Of a stretch of DNA of 64,000 bases, positions 9,011 to 17,979 are shown piece after piece (within the stretch, counting starts at the first letter, position 1; every line of letters begins with the position of its first letter). The DNA is from Sorangium cellulosum. Its GTDB lineage: Bacteria; Myxococcota_A; Polyangia; Polyangiales; Polyangiaceae. The stretch covers positions 8,386,501-8,450,500 of the forward strand of contig NZ_CP012670.1 of assembly GCF_004135735.1 (NCBI RefSeq), in the 5' to 3' direction. The notes below the pieces were generated by a model. It worked only from the letters and a program-made list of their open reading frames with translations. It was not told the DNA's origin and ran no database searches. Both the position numbers and the translations under genes were made by a program.

Positions 9011-9044
9011 TGCAGCGAGCGGGCTCGAGGACCCGCTCGCTGCA
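9011..9044. terminator. Bidirectional hairpin terminator between mglA and a small ORF
   Basis: A perfect 13-bp inverted repeat (arms TGCAGCGAGCGGG / CCCGCTCGCTGCA) with an 8-base loop lies between the convergent 3' ends of mglA and the 39-residue basic protein. Its symmetry lets it serve both strands. There is no long T-run. Confidence 0.7.
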
Positions 9045-9048
9045 ACCA

Positions 9049-9168
9049 TCAGGCGCGCTGGTAGATGCGGTTCCGCCGGTTGCGGTTCTTCGCCTTCAGC
9101 TTGGCCCGGTAGCGCTTCGACTTGGAGCGCGTGGTCTTTCGCGGACCTTTCGACAGCATGAGGAACAT
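9049..9168 (-). CDS. Small Lys/Arg-rich protein (39 aa), function unknown
   Basis: The product is 39 residues, more than 40% Lys or Arg, starting MFLMLSKGPRKTTRSKSK and ending RRNRIYQRA. The ATG has a GGAG site 7 bases upstream. The same frame opens further upstream, but that extension is not supported by a ribosome site. Composition and length resemble small ribosomal or RNA-binding proteins, yet I cannot assign a family. The stop codon is 5 bases from the shared terminator with mglA. Confidence 0.65.
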   Translation of the reverse strand: MFLMLSKGPRKTTRSKSKRYRAKLKAKNRNRRNRIYQRA

Positions 9169-9364
9169 GGACAGGCTCCGTTGAGGCGCCCGGCGCGGAG
9201 GCGTCGTGCCGCCACTGCCGGTGCGAAGGCGCGGGAACCTACGGCATCGCCGGGCAAAGTTCAACCGGAGACCATCTCTCCAGGGCGATCGGCCAGCGGC
9301 CCGCGGCGCTGGGGCCGGGCGAGACACCCGAGCGGAGCTTTTCTGCTATCGGTGTTCGTACCTC

Positions 9365-9937
9365 GTGCGGCTCAGGACCCTCCTCTACGCGACCGCCGCG
9401 TCCGTGACCGCGACCGCGTGCGGCGCGAGCATCAACGCGGTCTACGAGGGGGACGTACGCTTCGAGCACTGCATGGCGCTCGACTCGCGCTCCGACGTGA
9501 AGCCGACGCTGCGGCGCGCGTGCTGGGAGGAGTGGCTTCAGTTCTACACGTTCGGCCAGACGCGCGACCGCGTCGAGCATGCGACCCTCCGACAGCGGCA
9601 GCTCAGCAGGGCGAGCGACTTCGACGAGGGCGAGTGGAACCCGCCCAGCAGCCGGGCCCCTTCCGCCGTGCCGGAGCCGACGAGCGCGCTCGCGCCGCCG
9701 CCGATGCTCCTGACCGCCGACGTGACGGTGCCCGCGCAGGAGGCGGACGCAGGCGCCCCTGACGCAGGCGCCCCCGACGAGCCGTCCACCGCCCCCGCGG
9801 ATACCGCGCCGCCCGGCGCGGCGTGCAGCGCAACCTGCGAGCAGAGCTGGAGCGGGTGCCGGAAGGACTGCACGTCCGCCGACTGCGAGAAGGGATGCTC
9901 CGGCAAGTACAGGCGGTGCATGCGTCGCTGCTTCTGA
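9365..9937 (+). CDS. Predicted lipoprotein with Cys-rich C-terminus
   Basis: A 190-residue product from GTG 9365, chosen because it places a short lipoprotein signal at the N-terminus with Cys19 as the likely lipidated residue (TATACGAS). The conserved-looking part follows (FEHCMALD, CWEEWLQFYTFGQTRDRVEHA), then a Pro/Ala/Asp linker and a C-terminal cluster of eight Cys within about 40 residues (CSATCEQSW, CRKDCTSADCEKGC), probably disulphide-bonded. Proteins with an EHC...CW..WL..Y..GQ..DR pattern recur in Polyangiales as I recall, but no function is known to me. It stands alone between convergent mglA and alr. Confidence 0.75.
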   Translation: MRLRTLLYATAASVTATACGASINAVYEGDVRFEHCMALDSRSDVKPTLRRACWEEWLQFYTFGQTRDRVEHATLRQRQLSRASDFDEGEWNPPSSRAPSAVPEPTSALAPPPMLLTADVTVPAQEADAGAPDAGAPDEPSTAPADTAPPGAACSATCEQSWSGCRKDCTSADCEKGCSGKYRRCMRRCF

Positions 9938-10034
9938 CGGATGCGAAGCGCTCCGCGGGCATGCCTCACCTTGTCGCACCAAGATGGCCGGGAATCTTGA
10001 CCCGCCGTCGAGCGTAGGGCTATCGGCGTACACG

Positions 10035-11315
10035 ATGTCCGCTTCGCACGCGCCCCCAGAGCTCAGCAGCACGACGTCCGATCGCAACGGCAGCGCATCG
10101 ACCCTGGACGGGCTCGGCGCGAACGCCGGCGCGGTGCGTGTGCTGCGACCACGGCGGGCGGCGCCGGCGGACGCGGTGCGCCCGACCCGCGCCGAGGTGA
10201 ACCTGGCGCACCTGAGGCACAACCTCCGGATCCTCGAGCGGGCGCTGACCGGCGCGAGGAAGCCGCAGATCTGGGGGGTGCTCAAGGCCGACGCCTACGG
10301 GCACGGCGCGCCGGCCGTCGCGCGGACGCTCGAGCGGGCCGGCATCCCCGGCCTCTGCGTCGCGCTGCTCGAGGAGGCGATCGAGCTAAGGGACGCCGGC
10401 ATCCGGCTGCCTATCCTCGTCATGGGCGGCTACTACGGCCCGCGCCGCGAGGGGTTCGAGGAGATCATCGCGCGCGACCTCGTGCCCGTCGTCTACGACG
10501 CCGGGCAGATCGAGCGGCTCGCGACCCTGGTGCGGCTCGAGCAGCGCGGTCGCGTCGGCGTCCACCTCAAGGTCGACACCGGCATGGGGCGGCTCGGCGC
10601 CGCCACCTCCGAGCTCGACGCCGTGCTCGCGGCGCTCGCGGAGCACCCCGAGGTGCGGCTCGACGGGCTCATGACCCACCTGGCCTGCGCGGACGCCGAC
10701 GACCTCGACGTGACGATCGAGCAGATGAGGCGCTTCGGAGAGATCGAGCAGCGGGCGAAGCGCTTCGGGCTCACGCCGCGGGTGCGGCACGCGTCGAACA
10801 GCGCCGCCATGCTCCGCCTCCCCGAGGCGTCGCTCGACGTCGTCCGGCCAGGGGTCGCGCTCTTCGGCATCTCGCCGCGCGCGGGCCTCGCGCCCGACCT
10901 CAAGCCCGTCATCCGGGTGCGCAGCGAGATCGTCGCGCTCCGCACGCTCGCGAAGGGCGACAGGATCGGCTATGGCCACACCTGGGAGGCCTCACGGCCG
11001 AGCGTCGTGGCCACCGTGCCGATGGGGTACGCCGACGGCCTGAGCCGCCAGCTCTCGAACCGCGGGGCCGGGCTCGTGCGCGGCCAGCGCGCGCCGATCG
11101 CCGGCACCGTGTCGATGGATCTCACCATGCTCGACGTCACCGACGTCCCGGGTGTGCGCGTCGGGGACGAGGCGGTGTTCCTCGGATCGCAGGACGGTCC
11201 GCTCGGGCGCGCCACGATCAGCGCGGAGGAGATCGCCGGGCTCACGGGGACGATCGCCTGGGAGGTGCTGACGAGCATCTCGCGCCGCGTGCCCAGGTTC
11301 TACCGCGAGCCCTGA
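10035..11315 (+). CDS. alr: Alanine racemase
   Basis: PLP-dependent enzyme converting L-Ala to D-Ala for peptidoglycan. The 426-residue product has the PLP lysine in WGVLKADAYGHG (Lys84), the barrel motifs HLKVDTGMGRLG, LMTHLACAD and RHASNSAAML, and the second catalytic residue in the C-terminal domain (Tyr of RIGYGHTWEA), plus MGYADGLSR and GTVSMDLTMLDV. The N-terminus is about 50 residues longer than usual. ATG 10035 was chosen over an in-frame ATG 17 codons upstream; neither has a strong ribosome site. A weak TTGACC...TATCGG promoter-like pair lies just before it (9997-10026), but I do not rely on it. Confidence 0.96.
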   Translation: MSASHAPPELSSTTSDRNGSASTLDGLGANAGAVRVLRPRRAAPADAVRPTRAEVNLAHLRHNLRILERALTGARKPQIWGVLKADAYGHGAPAVARTLERAGIPGLCVALLEEAIELRDAGIRLPILVMGGYYGPRREGFEEIIARDLVPVVYDAGQIERLATLVRLEQRGRVGVHLKVDTGMGRLGAATSELDAVLAALAEHPEVRLDGLMTHLACADADDLDVTIEQMRRFGEIEQRAKRFGLTPRVRHASNSAAMLRLPEASLDVVRPGVALFGISPRAGLAPDLKPVIRVRSEIVALRTLAKGDRIGYGHTWEASRPSVVATVPMGYADGLSRQLSNRGAGLVRGQRAPIAGTVSMDLTMLDVTDVPGVRVGDEAVFLGSQDGPLGRATISAEEIAGLTGTIAWEVLTSISRRVPRFYREP

Positions 11316-11374
11316 GCTCGGGCGCGCGGCGGCGCCGCCACGCCGGGACGAGCGGGCATGGTACGCTGTTCGCC

Positions 11375-12568
11375 ATGAACACGGCCGCGAAGCGGCGGGC
11401 CAGCGTCGGCGGCGTGCTCGGCTGCCTCGGGGTCGCGCTCGCGCTCGGGGTGGCGCCGTCCGCGTGCGAGGACGACGGCGAGCGGCGGCCACCGCGCAGC
11501 GGAGGCGGCCAGGGCGCGCAGGAGCCGGACGACGGGCTCTTCCCGGGCCCCGAAGACCCGAGCGGACCGCCGCCGGCGGACGCGGATGGGCTCTGCGGCA
11601 ACCGCATCCACGAGGTGGAGATCACCGATGCGCCGAACATCTACTTCGTCCTCGACGCGTCCGGCAGCATGCTCAGCCCCGCGTCGTCGCGCGCGACCCG
11701 CTACGACCGGGTGCGCGACGCCGCGGTGGATCTCGTCAGCAACCTGGGTCCGTTGATCAACGTCGGCGCCGCCGTGTTCCCGCTCGACGCGACCGTCGAT
11801 GCGCCCTGCCGGCCGGGCGGCGAGGTGTTCCCTGTCACGCCGGGAGATCCCTTCGCGGGGGGAGAGGAGGGCCGGACGACGACCGCGAGGTTCCGCGCCG
11901 CGACGCGCATCGAGCCGATCGGCGGGACCCCGACCGCGGCGACGCTCACCGCGCTCACGCCGACGCTCGCGGCGCTCCCGGGAAAGACCATCGTCGTGCT
12001 CGCGACCGATGGAGGCCCGAACTGCAACAGCGCCGCAGGGTGCGACGCCGAGGAGTGCATCGCCAACATCGAGCAGCAGTGCCCCGAGGAGAACTGCTGC
12101 GCGCCGCGCGGCCTCTCGGGGCCGGAAGGGTGCCTCGATCGCGACGACACGGTCGCCGCGATCGCCCGGCTCGCGGCGCGCGGCATCGAGGTCTATGTCG
12201 TCGGCATCCCGGGGAGCGAGTTCTACGGGGACGTCCTCGACCAGATGGCGCTCGCCGGTGGCACGGCGCAGTTCGTGAGCCCGTTCTACTTCAAGGTGGA
12301 CGACCTCGACACGCTGGGGAGCGTGCTCGCGAAGATCGCCGGCATCGTCGTCTCGTGCGAGTTCGACCTCGTCGATCCGCCGCCGGAGGACGGCCAGACC
12401 AACGTGTACCTGGACAGGGAGCTCGTTCCCTACAATCCGGAGAACGGCTGGCGCTGGAGGTCTCCAGCGATCGTCGAGCTCCTCGGAGACGCATGCCAGA
12501 AGCTCAAGAGCGGGAGGGTCGGGCAGGTCCAGATCGTGTCCGGCTGCCCCACGGAGGTGGCGCGGTGA
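11375..12568 (+). CDS. VWA-domain lipoprotein
   Basis: The 397-residue protein has a lipoprotein signal (lipidation at Cys31 in APSAC), a 45-residue Gly/Pro linker and a von Willebrand factor A domain from about residue 85. The metal-binding (MIDAS) motif DASGSM is at 94-99, with the supporting Thr in GTPTAAT and Asp in LATDGGPN. Fourteen or so Cys residues, several in an insert (CDAEECIANIEQQCPEENCC), suggest disulphides. Such proteins are common on myxobacterial surfaces and probably mediate metal-dependent protein contacts; the partner is unknown. The next gene overlaps its stop codon. Confidence 0.88.
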   Translation: MNTAAKRRASVGGVLGCLGVALALGVAPSACEDDGERRPPRSGGGQGAQEPDDGLFPGPEDPSGPPPADADGLCGNRIHEVEITDAPNIYFVLDASGSMLSPASSRATRYDRVRDAAVDLVSNLGPLINVGAAVFPLDATVDAPCRPGGEVFPVTPGDPFAGGEEGRTTTARFRAATRIEPIGGTPTAATLTALTPTLAALPGKTIVVLATDGGPNCNSAAGCDAEECIANIEQQCPEENCCAPRGLSGPEGCLDRDDTVAAIARLAARGIEVYVVGIPGSEFYGDVLDQMALAGGTAQFVSPFYFKVDDLDTLGSVLAKIAGIVVSCEFDLVDPPPEDGQTNVYLDRELVPYNPENGWRWRSPAIVELLGDACQKLKSGRVGQVQIVSGCPTEVAR

Positions 12569-13089
12569 AGCGAGAGGCGACGACGAGCACGGCCTCGCTG
12601 GTCCAGCTGACGGCTGACGCCGCCGACGACGCCGCGCTCGACGAGATCGACGCGATCGGGTCCGCGGCGTTCGACGCGCCGCAGTTCTCGGCGCGAGAGG
12701 AGCTGCGCCGCCCCTGGACGCGCTGCTGGATCGCGCGCGAGGGGGGGCGCGCGCTCGCCTTCCTCATCGCGTGGCACGTGGTCGACGAGCTGCATGTGCT
12801 CAACATCGCCACCTGCCCGCGCGCGCGCCGCCGAGGGCTCGCGACCGCGCTGATGCGTCGATCGCTCGAGTACGCGCAGCAGCAGCAGGTGCGGCTCCTC
12901 CTGCTCGAGGTGCGCCGCTCGAACCGGGCCGCGATCCGGCTGTACCGGAAGCTCGGCTTCACGGCGATGGGCGTGCGCCCTCGCTACTACAGCGACAATG
13001 GCGAGGATGCGGTCGAGATGGTGCTCACGCTCGACCCGGCCACCGGCGCGGTGCAGCCCGGCCGCGACGAGATCCGCCTCGAGGTCTGA
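12565..13089 (+). CDS. GNAT-family N-acetyltransferase (RimI-like)
   Basis: A 174-residue acetyl-CoA-dependent acetyltransferase. It has the acetyl-CoA-binding motif A (NIATCPRARRRGLATALM, with the R-x-x-G-x-A loop) and motif B (NRAAIRLYRKLGFTAMGVRPRYY), as in RimI, which acetylates ribosomal protein S18. The first 60 residues are more variable than in RimI. The GTG start overlaps the stop codon of the VWA lipoprotein gene by 4 bases, which indicates translational coupling. The substrate is uncertain: protein N-terminus or a small molecule. Confidence 0.88.
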   Translation: MKREATTSTASLVQLTADAADDAALDEIDAIGSAAFDAPQFSAREELRRPWTRCWIAREGGRALAFLIAWHVVDELHVLNIATCPRARRRGLATALMRRSLEYAQQQQVRLLLLEVRRSNRAAIRLYRKLGFTAMGVRPRYYSDNGEDAVEMVLTLDPATGAVQPGRDEIRLEV

Positions 13090-13110
13090 CGCCAGGCGGC
13101 GCCGCGCCGC

Positions 13111-16044
13111 TCAGCGCGGGCGAGCCGCGGACACGGCGGGGCAGCGGGTGAGCGTCGAGAGCGGCGGCAGCCGCGCCGCCACGACCGGCAGCGGCTTCAG
13201 GAGGAGCGGACAGAGCAGCGTCTTGGCCCTGTCATCGAAGGGCTGGAGGAGCGCGTCAGCCTGTCGGATCGCCTCGATCAGGCGCTCGGCCATGAGGCGG
13301 GCATCGACGTTGGGGTTCACGTCCTCCAGCCGCTGGATCTCGTCGCGGAGCGCGTTGAGCAGCGAGATGTACCGCGAGAGAGGCGTGTCCGTGATCGGCG
13401 CCGAGCCGCTCGGGGCGGAGGGCACGCCGAACTCGACGGTCCGCTTGAACTCGTTCGGGACCAGGCTGAGCCGGTCGCCGATCTTCTTCACGTCGATCGG
13501 GATCTGGAGCCCCGTGCGCTGGGAGATCTTCTGGCGGATCTTGTCGTTCGCCCGCTTGTTCAGGGCGTCGTTGTCGAACACGCTGCGATCTCGCTTCCAC
13601 TGCGTGTTGTCCTCGAGCGCGCGGAGGATGCGGAGGTACGGGTAGTCGGGCTTCGCGAGCTCCGTGTAGATCTCCTTCGCCTCCTTCAGGTTGGCCGGGG
13701 TCCGCACGGTGAGGTCCGCCATCCAGTCGTTCCACTGCGCGATGTAGCGGGCGTCGTAGTCGGCGGCGAGGCCCTCCAGGTGCCGCGCGATGGCGGCGTC
13801 CTCGTCGGGCGCGAGCGGGACGACCCACGTCTCGCTCTTCAGGAGCCCGGCGCTGGTCGCGAAGTTCTCGAGGACCTTGAAGTGCCCCTTCTCGGTGTAG
13901 GGCCCCTCGACCTCCTTCCAGCGCTTCTCCTCCGCGTACTGCTTGCTGCCGATGACCTTCAGCACGTCGAGGCGATCGGAGAACATGTCGCCCAGCGTGA
14001 GGGGTGGGTACTTCCGGTTCGCGCGGCTGTTGTCGCCCGTCTCGTCGTACTTCTCCTCGATGATCGAGTTGACGAAGAGGTCGTAGTAGCGCTTTCGCAC
14101 CGGCACGCCCTGGAGCGTCGCCTGGACGCTCGCGACCAGCTCCTCCTTCCGGGGGATCGGCGTGACCTTCCTCTGCTTGATGAGCGACAGGTAGTAGCCC
14201 ACGTGCTCGACGAGCTGGTCCTTCAGCTCGGTCTCGGTGAGGTCCGACGTCGACCGGAGCACCTCGGCCCAGAGCGTGGTGAACCTGCCCGTGGCCCACT
14301 CGACGTCGAGGTGCTCCACGTCGCTCAGCATCAGGTACAGCTTGAGATCGTTCCGCTCGCGCAGGTAGTGCTTTCCCTTCGCGAGCTTGAGGCGGTCCTC
14401 GAGCCGTTGCTTGCACGGCAGGACGAACCCGAGCTGGAGGTTCGAGACGTAGACGGCCACGAGGGCGGGGTACACCGTCTCGCCCTGGAACATGGTCCAG
14501 CCCATCCCGTCCGGCGGCCCGTCCTCGCTCGCCTGGTCGATCTGGCGGAGCCGCAGGAGCGCGGGCCGCAGGGCGGTGAGCTTGTCCGAGACGGGCCGCG
14601 TGTCCCCCCACTGGACCGCGCTGACCGCGCGCGCCTCCTCCTCGGCCTCGCGCAGGAACTCGCGGTTGTTGCCGAACGAGACGACGCTGGGGATCGCCAG
14701 GATGACCCCGAGCGCCGCGGCCGCCGCGCTGATGGCGCCGCGGACGAGCCGCTGGCGCCTGATCTCGCTCGCGCTCCGCGCGGCGATGTCCCCGTCCGGG
14801 AAGACGACGTTCATGAACACGTCGTGGAGGAAGTAGCTCTTCGACTCCACTCCCTGCTGGGCCGCGGCCTCGTGCGTGCGGATGCCCATCGCCTGGCCCA
14901 TGCGCTGGAGGACCCGGTCGATCGGCCTGCCCTCCTGCGTGCCGCTCGTGAAGTAGAAGCCGCGGAAGATGGGCGTGCCCTGGAACGCGTTGACCATGAA
15001 GATGGTCGAGACGAGCTCGGAGAGGTTCCTGCGGATGCCCGAGAACTCGAGCGGGAACTGGTACACGCGCTCGCGCGCCTCCCGGCTGCGCTCCATCACG
15101 AGCCGCTTCAGCGCGCGGCCGTGGACCTGCTTCGCGAGGGCGTCGAACTCCGCGTCGAAGAGCCTCCCCGGGTCGGCCTTGTCCGCGGAGAGCTTGAGCG
15201 TCGCCCCCCAGGCCTGCGCGCGCTCGCTCTTCCGCATGTCGCCGAAGAACTCGGAGAAGCCCGCGATGAGGTCGCACTTCGTGAACAGGAGGTAGACGGG
15301 CAGCACCATGTGGAGCTGCGTCATCACCTCGTCGATGCGCGCCCGGATCTTCTTCCCCATCAGCTCGATCTGCTGCTCGTTGGCGTCGATGAGATCGGCC
15401 ACGCTCACGGCGACGAGGATGCCGTTGAGGGGGCGCCGGGCCCGGTACCTGAGCAGCATCCTCAGGAACGCGATCCACTCGTCGTGGTCGTCCTGCTCCG
15501 TCGTGTAGCGCCCCGCCGTGTCGAGGAGGATCGCCTCGTTCGTGAACCACCAGTCGCAGTTCCGCGTGCCGCCGACGCCGCGCACGCCGCCGCCGCTGCT
15601 CGGGTGCGCGTACGGGAAGACGAGGCCGGAGTGCTTCAGCGCGGTCGTCTTCCCTGCCCCGGGCGGGCCGATGATGACGTACCACGGGAGCGAGTAGAGC
15701 GCGGCGCTGCCGTTCTTCTTCCCCTTGCCGAGCTTCGAGCTCTTCAGCGCGCTGATGCCGCCCTGGACCTGTCGCTGGAGCTCCTGGATCTCGGCGCGGC
15801 GCTCGGGCCGCGCGTTGAGCGCCTGCTGCGTCCCCTGCTGGACGATCGCCCGCTCGAGCGCGGTCGCGGCGCGGCGCGCCCCGACGCGGCGGAACACGAA
15901 GAGCGCGATCGCGGAGAGCGCGATGATGACGCTCGTCGCGATCGGGATCGCGATGGACAGGCTGAACGTGAACCACGCCGCCCACGAGATGAGGAGCAAC
16001 AGCCCGAGGAGGACCCACAGCACGCCGGCGACGATATCACCCAT
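13111..16044 (-). CDS. TssM/IcmF-family protein of type VI secretion
   Basis: A 977-residue inner-membrane protein. Two N-terminal membrane segments (about 5-52) precede a cytoplasmic ATP/GTP-binding domain with Walker A GPPGAGKTT (126-134), the family signature GVGGTRNCDWWFT and the Walker B-like LLDTAGRYTT. A third membrane segment lies near 425 and a long periplasmic part follows. In type VI systems TssM spans the envelope and joins TssL to the outer-membrane lipoprotein TssJ. Here the protein is shorter than the usual 1100-1300 residues, and no other T6SS gene is seen in the window. ATG 16044 was chosen; an in-frame GTG at 16068 is possible. It probably forms an operon with the unknown gene upstream. 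Confidence 0.9.
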   Translation of the reverse strand: MGDIVAGVLWVLLGLLLLISWAAWFTFSLSIAIPIATSVIIALSAIALFVFRRVGARRAATALERAIVQQGTQQALNARPERRAEIQELQRQVQGGISALKSSKLGKGKKNGSAALYSLPWYVIIGPPGAGKTTALKHSGLVFPYAHPSSGGGVRGVGGTRNCDWWFTNEAILLDTAGRYTTEQDDHDEWIAFLRMLLRYRARRPLNGILVAVSVADLIDANEQQIELMGKKIRARIDEVMTQLHMVLPVYLLFTKCDLIAGFSEFFGDMRKSERAQAWGATLKLSADKADPGRLFDAEFDALAKQVHGRALKRLVMERSREARERVYQFPLEFSGIRRNLSELVSTIFMVNAFQGTPIFRGFYFTSGTQEGRPIDRVLQRMGQAMGIRTHEAAAQQGVESKSYFLHDVFMNVVFPDGDIAARSASEIRRQRLVRGAISAAAAALGVILAIPSVVSFGNNREFLREAEEEARAVSAVQWGDTRPVSDKLTALRPALLRLRQIDQASEDGPPDGMGWTMFQGETVYPALVAVYVSNLQLGFVLPCKQRLEDRLKLAKGKHYLRERNDLKLYLMLSDVEHLDVEWATGRFTTLWAEVLRSTSDLTETELKDQLVEHVGYYLSLIKQRKVTPIPRKEELVASVQATLQGVPVRKRYYDLFVNSIIEEKYDETGDNSRANRKYPPLTLGDMFSDRLDVLKVIGSKQYAEEKRWKEVEGPYTEKGHFKVLENFATSAGLLKSETWVVPLAPDEDAAIARHLEGLAADYDARYIAQWNDWMADLTVRTPANLKEAKEIYTELAKPDYPYLRILRALEDNTQWKRDRSVFDNDALNKRANDKIRQKISQRTGLQIPIDVKKIGDRLSLVPNEFKRTVEFGVPSAPSGSAPITDTPLSRYISLLNALRDEIQRLEDVNPNVDARLMAERLIEAIRQADALLQPFDDRAKTLLCPLLLKPLPVVAARLPPLSTLTRCPAVSAARPR

Positions 16045-16140
16045 CGCCTCCGCCGGAGCACGCCGCACGCGCCGCGCGGGCTCGCGCGGCCACGAGATCG
16101 CGAGCGGCTCACCTCCCGGCGCGCGCGGTGTCCACCCGGA

Positions 16141-16833
16141 TCAGTCGTCGCCGCGGGCGTAGTCGTCCGGCTCGAGCGCGGCGTCGGTCTCCTCACCGGC
16201 GGCGAGCCGGCGCGAGCGGATCGCGTCCACCGCGATGTCGATCACCTCGAGCCGCGTCGACGGCGCGTAATACTCGTCCTCGGACACCGGCGGCAGCTCC
16301 GCGAGCCTGGCCGCGACCGCCTCGCGGTCGTCCTCTTCCAGCTCGAGCGCGGCCGGATCGCCGCTCAGGGGGGCGTCCGAGAGATCGCGCGGGGCCTCGG
16401 CCGCCCGATCCCGCGTCAGCGCCTCGCGGATGAACAGCACGGGGCTGAACGCGAGGTAGACGGGCTCGAGCTCGATCTGCCAGTACGTCGGGTCGTCGCC
16501 GTCCATCCGCCACCACGAGGCGTACCTGCGCCGGATGACCTCGCCGAAGTAGACGCCCGCCATGTGCGCGACCACCGGCAACGCCTCGACCCGCTCCGAC
16601 GTCGCCCTACGCGCCTCCTCGAGGTAGTGGTCGAGCACGGGCAGCGTCTCCGGCCTGTAATCGAGGCGCACGCCGAGGGCGCGCTCCACGAAGCGCACAC
16701 ACCCCTCGGCGAGGTCCCCGACCGCCGGCGGCGGCGGCGCGACAGCCGCAGCGGACGCGACGGGCTCGGCCGAGCGCTCCACCGAAATCGGTGAGGATCC
16801 TGCTCCGTTCTGTTTGGTATTCATGGGGTCCAC
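16141..16833 (-). CDS. Hypothetical protein linked to the TssM-like gene
   Basis: A 230-residue acidic protein I do not recognise. It has an Ala/Pro-rich N-terminus, a compact folded-looking middle (about 45-130: CVRFVERALGVRLDY, HYLEEARR, AGVYFGEVIRRRY, YWQIELEPVYLAFSPV) and an acidic tail (about 150-230). No signal peptide or membrane segment is seen, so it is probably cytoplasmic. GTG 16833 was chosen because GGAGGA stands 5 bases upstream; an ATG three codons later is an alternative. It lies 96 bases upstream of the tssM-like gene on the same strand, suggesting an operon and a related role. Confidence 0.75.
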   Translation of the reverse strand: MDPMNTKQNGAGSSPISVERSAEPVASAAAVAPPPPAVGDLAEGCVRFVERALGVRLDYRPETLPVLDHYLEEARRATSERVEALPVVAHMAGVYFGEVIRRRYASWWRMDGDDPTYWQIELEPVYLAFSPVLFIREALTRDRAAEAPRDLSDAPLSGDPAALELEEDDREAVAARLAELPPVSEDEYYAPSTRLEVIDIAVDAIRSRRLAAGEETDAALEPDDYARGDD

Positions 16834-17127
16834 GCTATCCTCCTCCGATGCAGGTGGCCGCTCGTCTTCGAGGTCTCTCCTGGGGCTGCCCGGGAAGAAA
16901 CGAGAGCGACCGGCCATCGAGCCGCCTCGACCTCCCCCTGATGAAGAGGACGGGCAGAAGGGGCGGCCCGGAGTGGCGAAAGTATGGGGCCCGCGGCAAC
17001 GTCGAGGAGCCGGGGACGCCCGGCTCCGGCCCGACCCGACCGAGCTGCTCGGACTGTTTCTGAGTTCAGGATTGAATTACTAACGTAAGTTCGAGGCCTT
17101 CGTGCTAAGCTCCGCCCTCGCGTCGAA

Positions 17128-17865
17128 ATGAGACTCGGGATCTTCAGCGATACCCACGCCAACTACGAGGCGCTCAGCGCTGTGCTCGAGTCCTATCGCC
17201 ATGAACGTATCGACGTTTACTACTGTCTCGGCGATACGGTTGGCTACGGTGGCTCGCCGAACGAGTGCGCTGACCTCGTCCGCAAGGTGGCCAAGAAGAC
17301 GATCCTCGGCAACCACGACGCGGCGGTCGCGGGTCGGATGGACTACTCGTACTACTACGAGGCCGCCCGGCAGGCGCTGGACACCCATGCCGCGATGCTC
17401 TCCCCCGAGAACGCCGCCTGGCTCCGGAGCCTGACGTACCAGGAGAAGCTGACCGACATCAACGTCGACCTCTGCCACGGCTCGCCGGTCCGCCTCGAGG
17501 AGTTCGAGTACATCTTCGCGCCCGAGCAGGCGCGCGAGTGCCTCCCGATGTGGAACGAGCTCGGCCACATCACGCTGATCGGCCACTCCCACCTCTGCAA
17601 AGTGTTCGCGCTCACGCCGACCAGCGTCGAGGAGCTGCCCGCGGTGGACTTTCAGCTCGAGCCCGGGCGCAAGTACATCGTGAGCGTCGGGTCGGTGGGG
17701 CAGCCGCGGGACTACGACAACCGCGCGAGCTACACGATCTACGACAGCGACACGAAGCGCTTCGAGTTCAGGCGCGTCGAGTACGATATCGAGACGGCGG
17801 CCGAGAAGGTGCTGCGCGCGAAGCTCGAGCGCAACTTCGCCCACCGGCTCTACATCGGGGTCTGA
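17128..17865 (+). CDS. Metallophosphoesterase (calcineurin-like, YfcE-type)
   Basis: The 245-residue product has the full set of dinuclear-metal motifs in order: FSDTHAN (residues 6-12), GDTVGYG, GNHDAAV, HGSP and GHSH. This is the compact single-domain form that hydrolyses phosphodiesters or phosphomonoesters, and the substrate cannot be told from sequence. The start MRLGIFSDTHAN is fixed by the motif at the very N-terminus. A small AT-rich patch at about 17057-17090 may carry its promoter, or that of the divergent unknown gene at 16833. A stable hairpin follows the stop codon. Confidence 0.92.
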   Translation: MRLGIFSDTHANYEALSAVLESYRHERIDVYYCLGDTVGYGGSPNECADLVRKVAKKTILGNHDAAVAGRMDYSYYYEAARQALDTHAAMLSPENAAWLRSLTYQEKLTDINVDLCHGSPVRLEEFEYIFAPEQARECLPMWNELGHITLIGHSHLCKVFALTPTSVEELPAVDFQLEPGRKYIVSVGSVGQPRDYDNRASYTIYDSDTKRFEFRRVEYDIETAAEKVLRAKLERNFAHRLYIGV

Positions 17866-17870
17866 GCCCA

Positions 17871-17896
17871 CGCCGTGCGCCCTCGGGCGCGCGGCG
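17871..17896. terminator. Hairpin between convergent phosphoesterase and methyltransferase genes
   Basis: An 11-bp stem with one G-U pair and a CTCG tetraloop starts 5 bases after the phosphoesterase stop codon. It could serve either strand. No T-run follows. Confidence 0.5.
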
Positions 17897-17979
17897 CGTC
17901 GAGCCCGATCGGGGGCCGGGCCGCATCCGTCGAGGCAGCGCAGAACGGCGCTGTGCTCCGCCAGGCCGCGCGCGCCGGG

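Noticed and set aside
9997..10026. TTGACC / TATCGG as an alr promoter
   Set aside because: The -35 is fair but the -10 matches only 3 of 6 positions; too weak to list as a feature.
13780..16794. A 1004-codon plus-strand open frame
   Set aside because: Antisense to the TssM-like gene, which has a full family signature.
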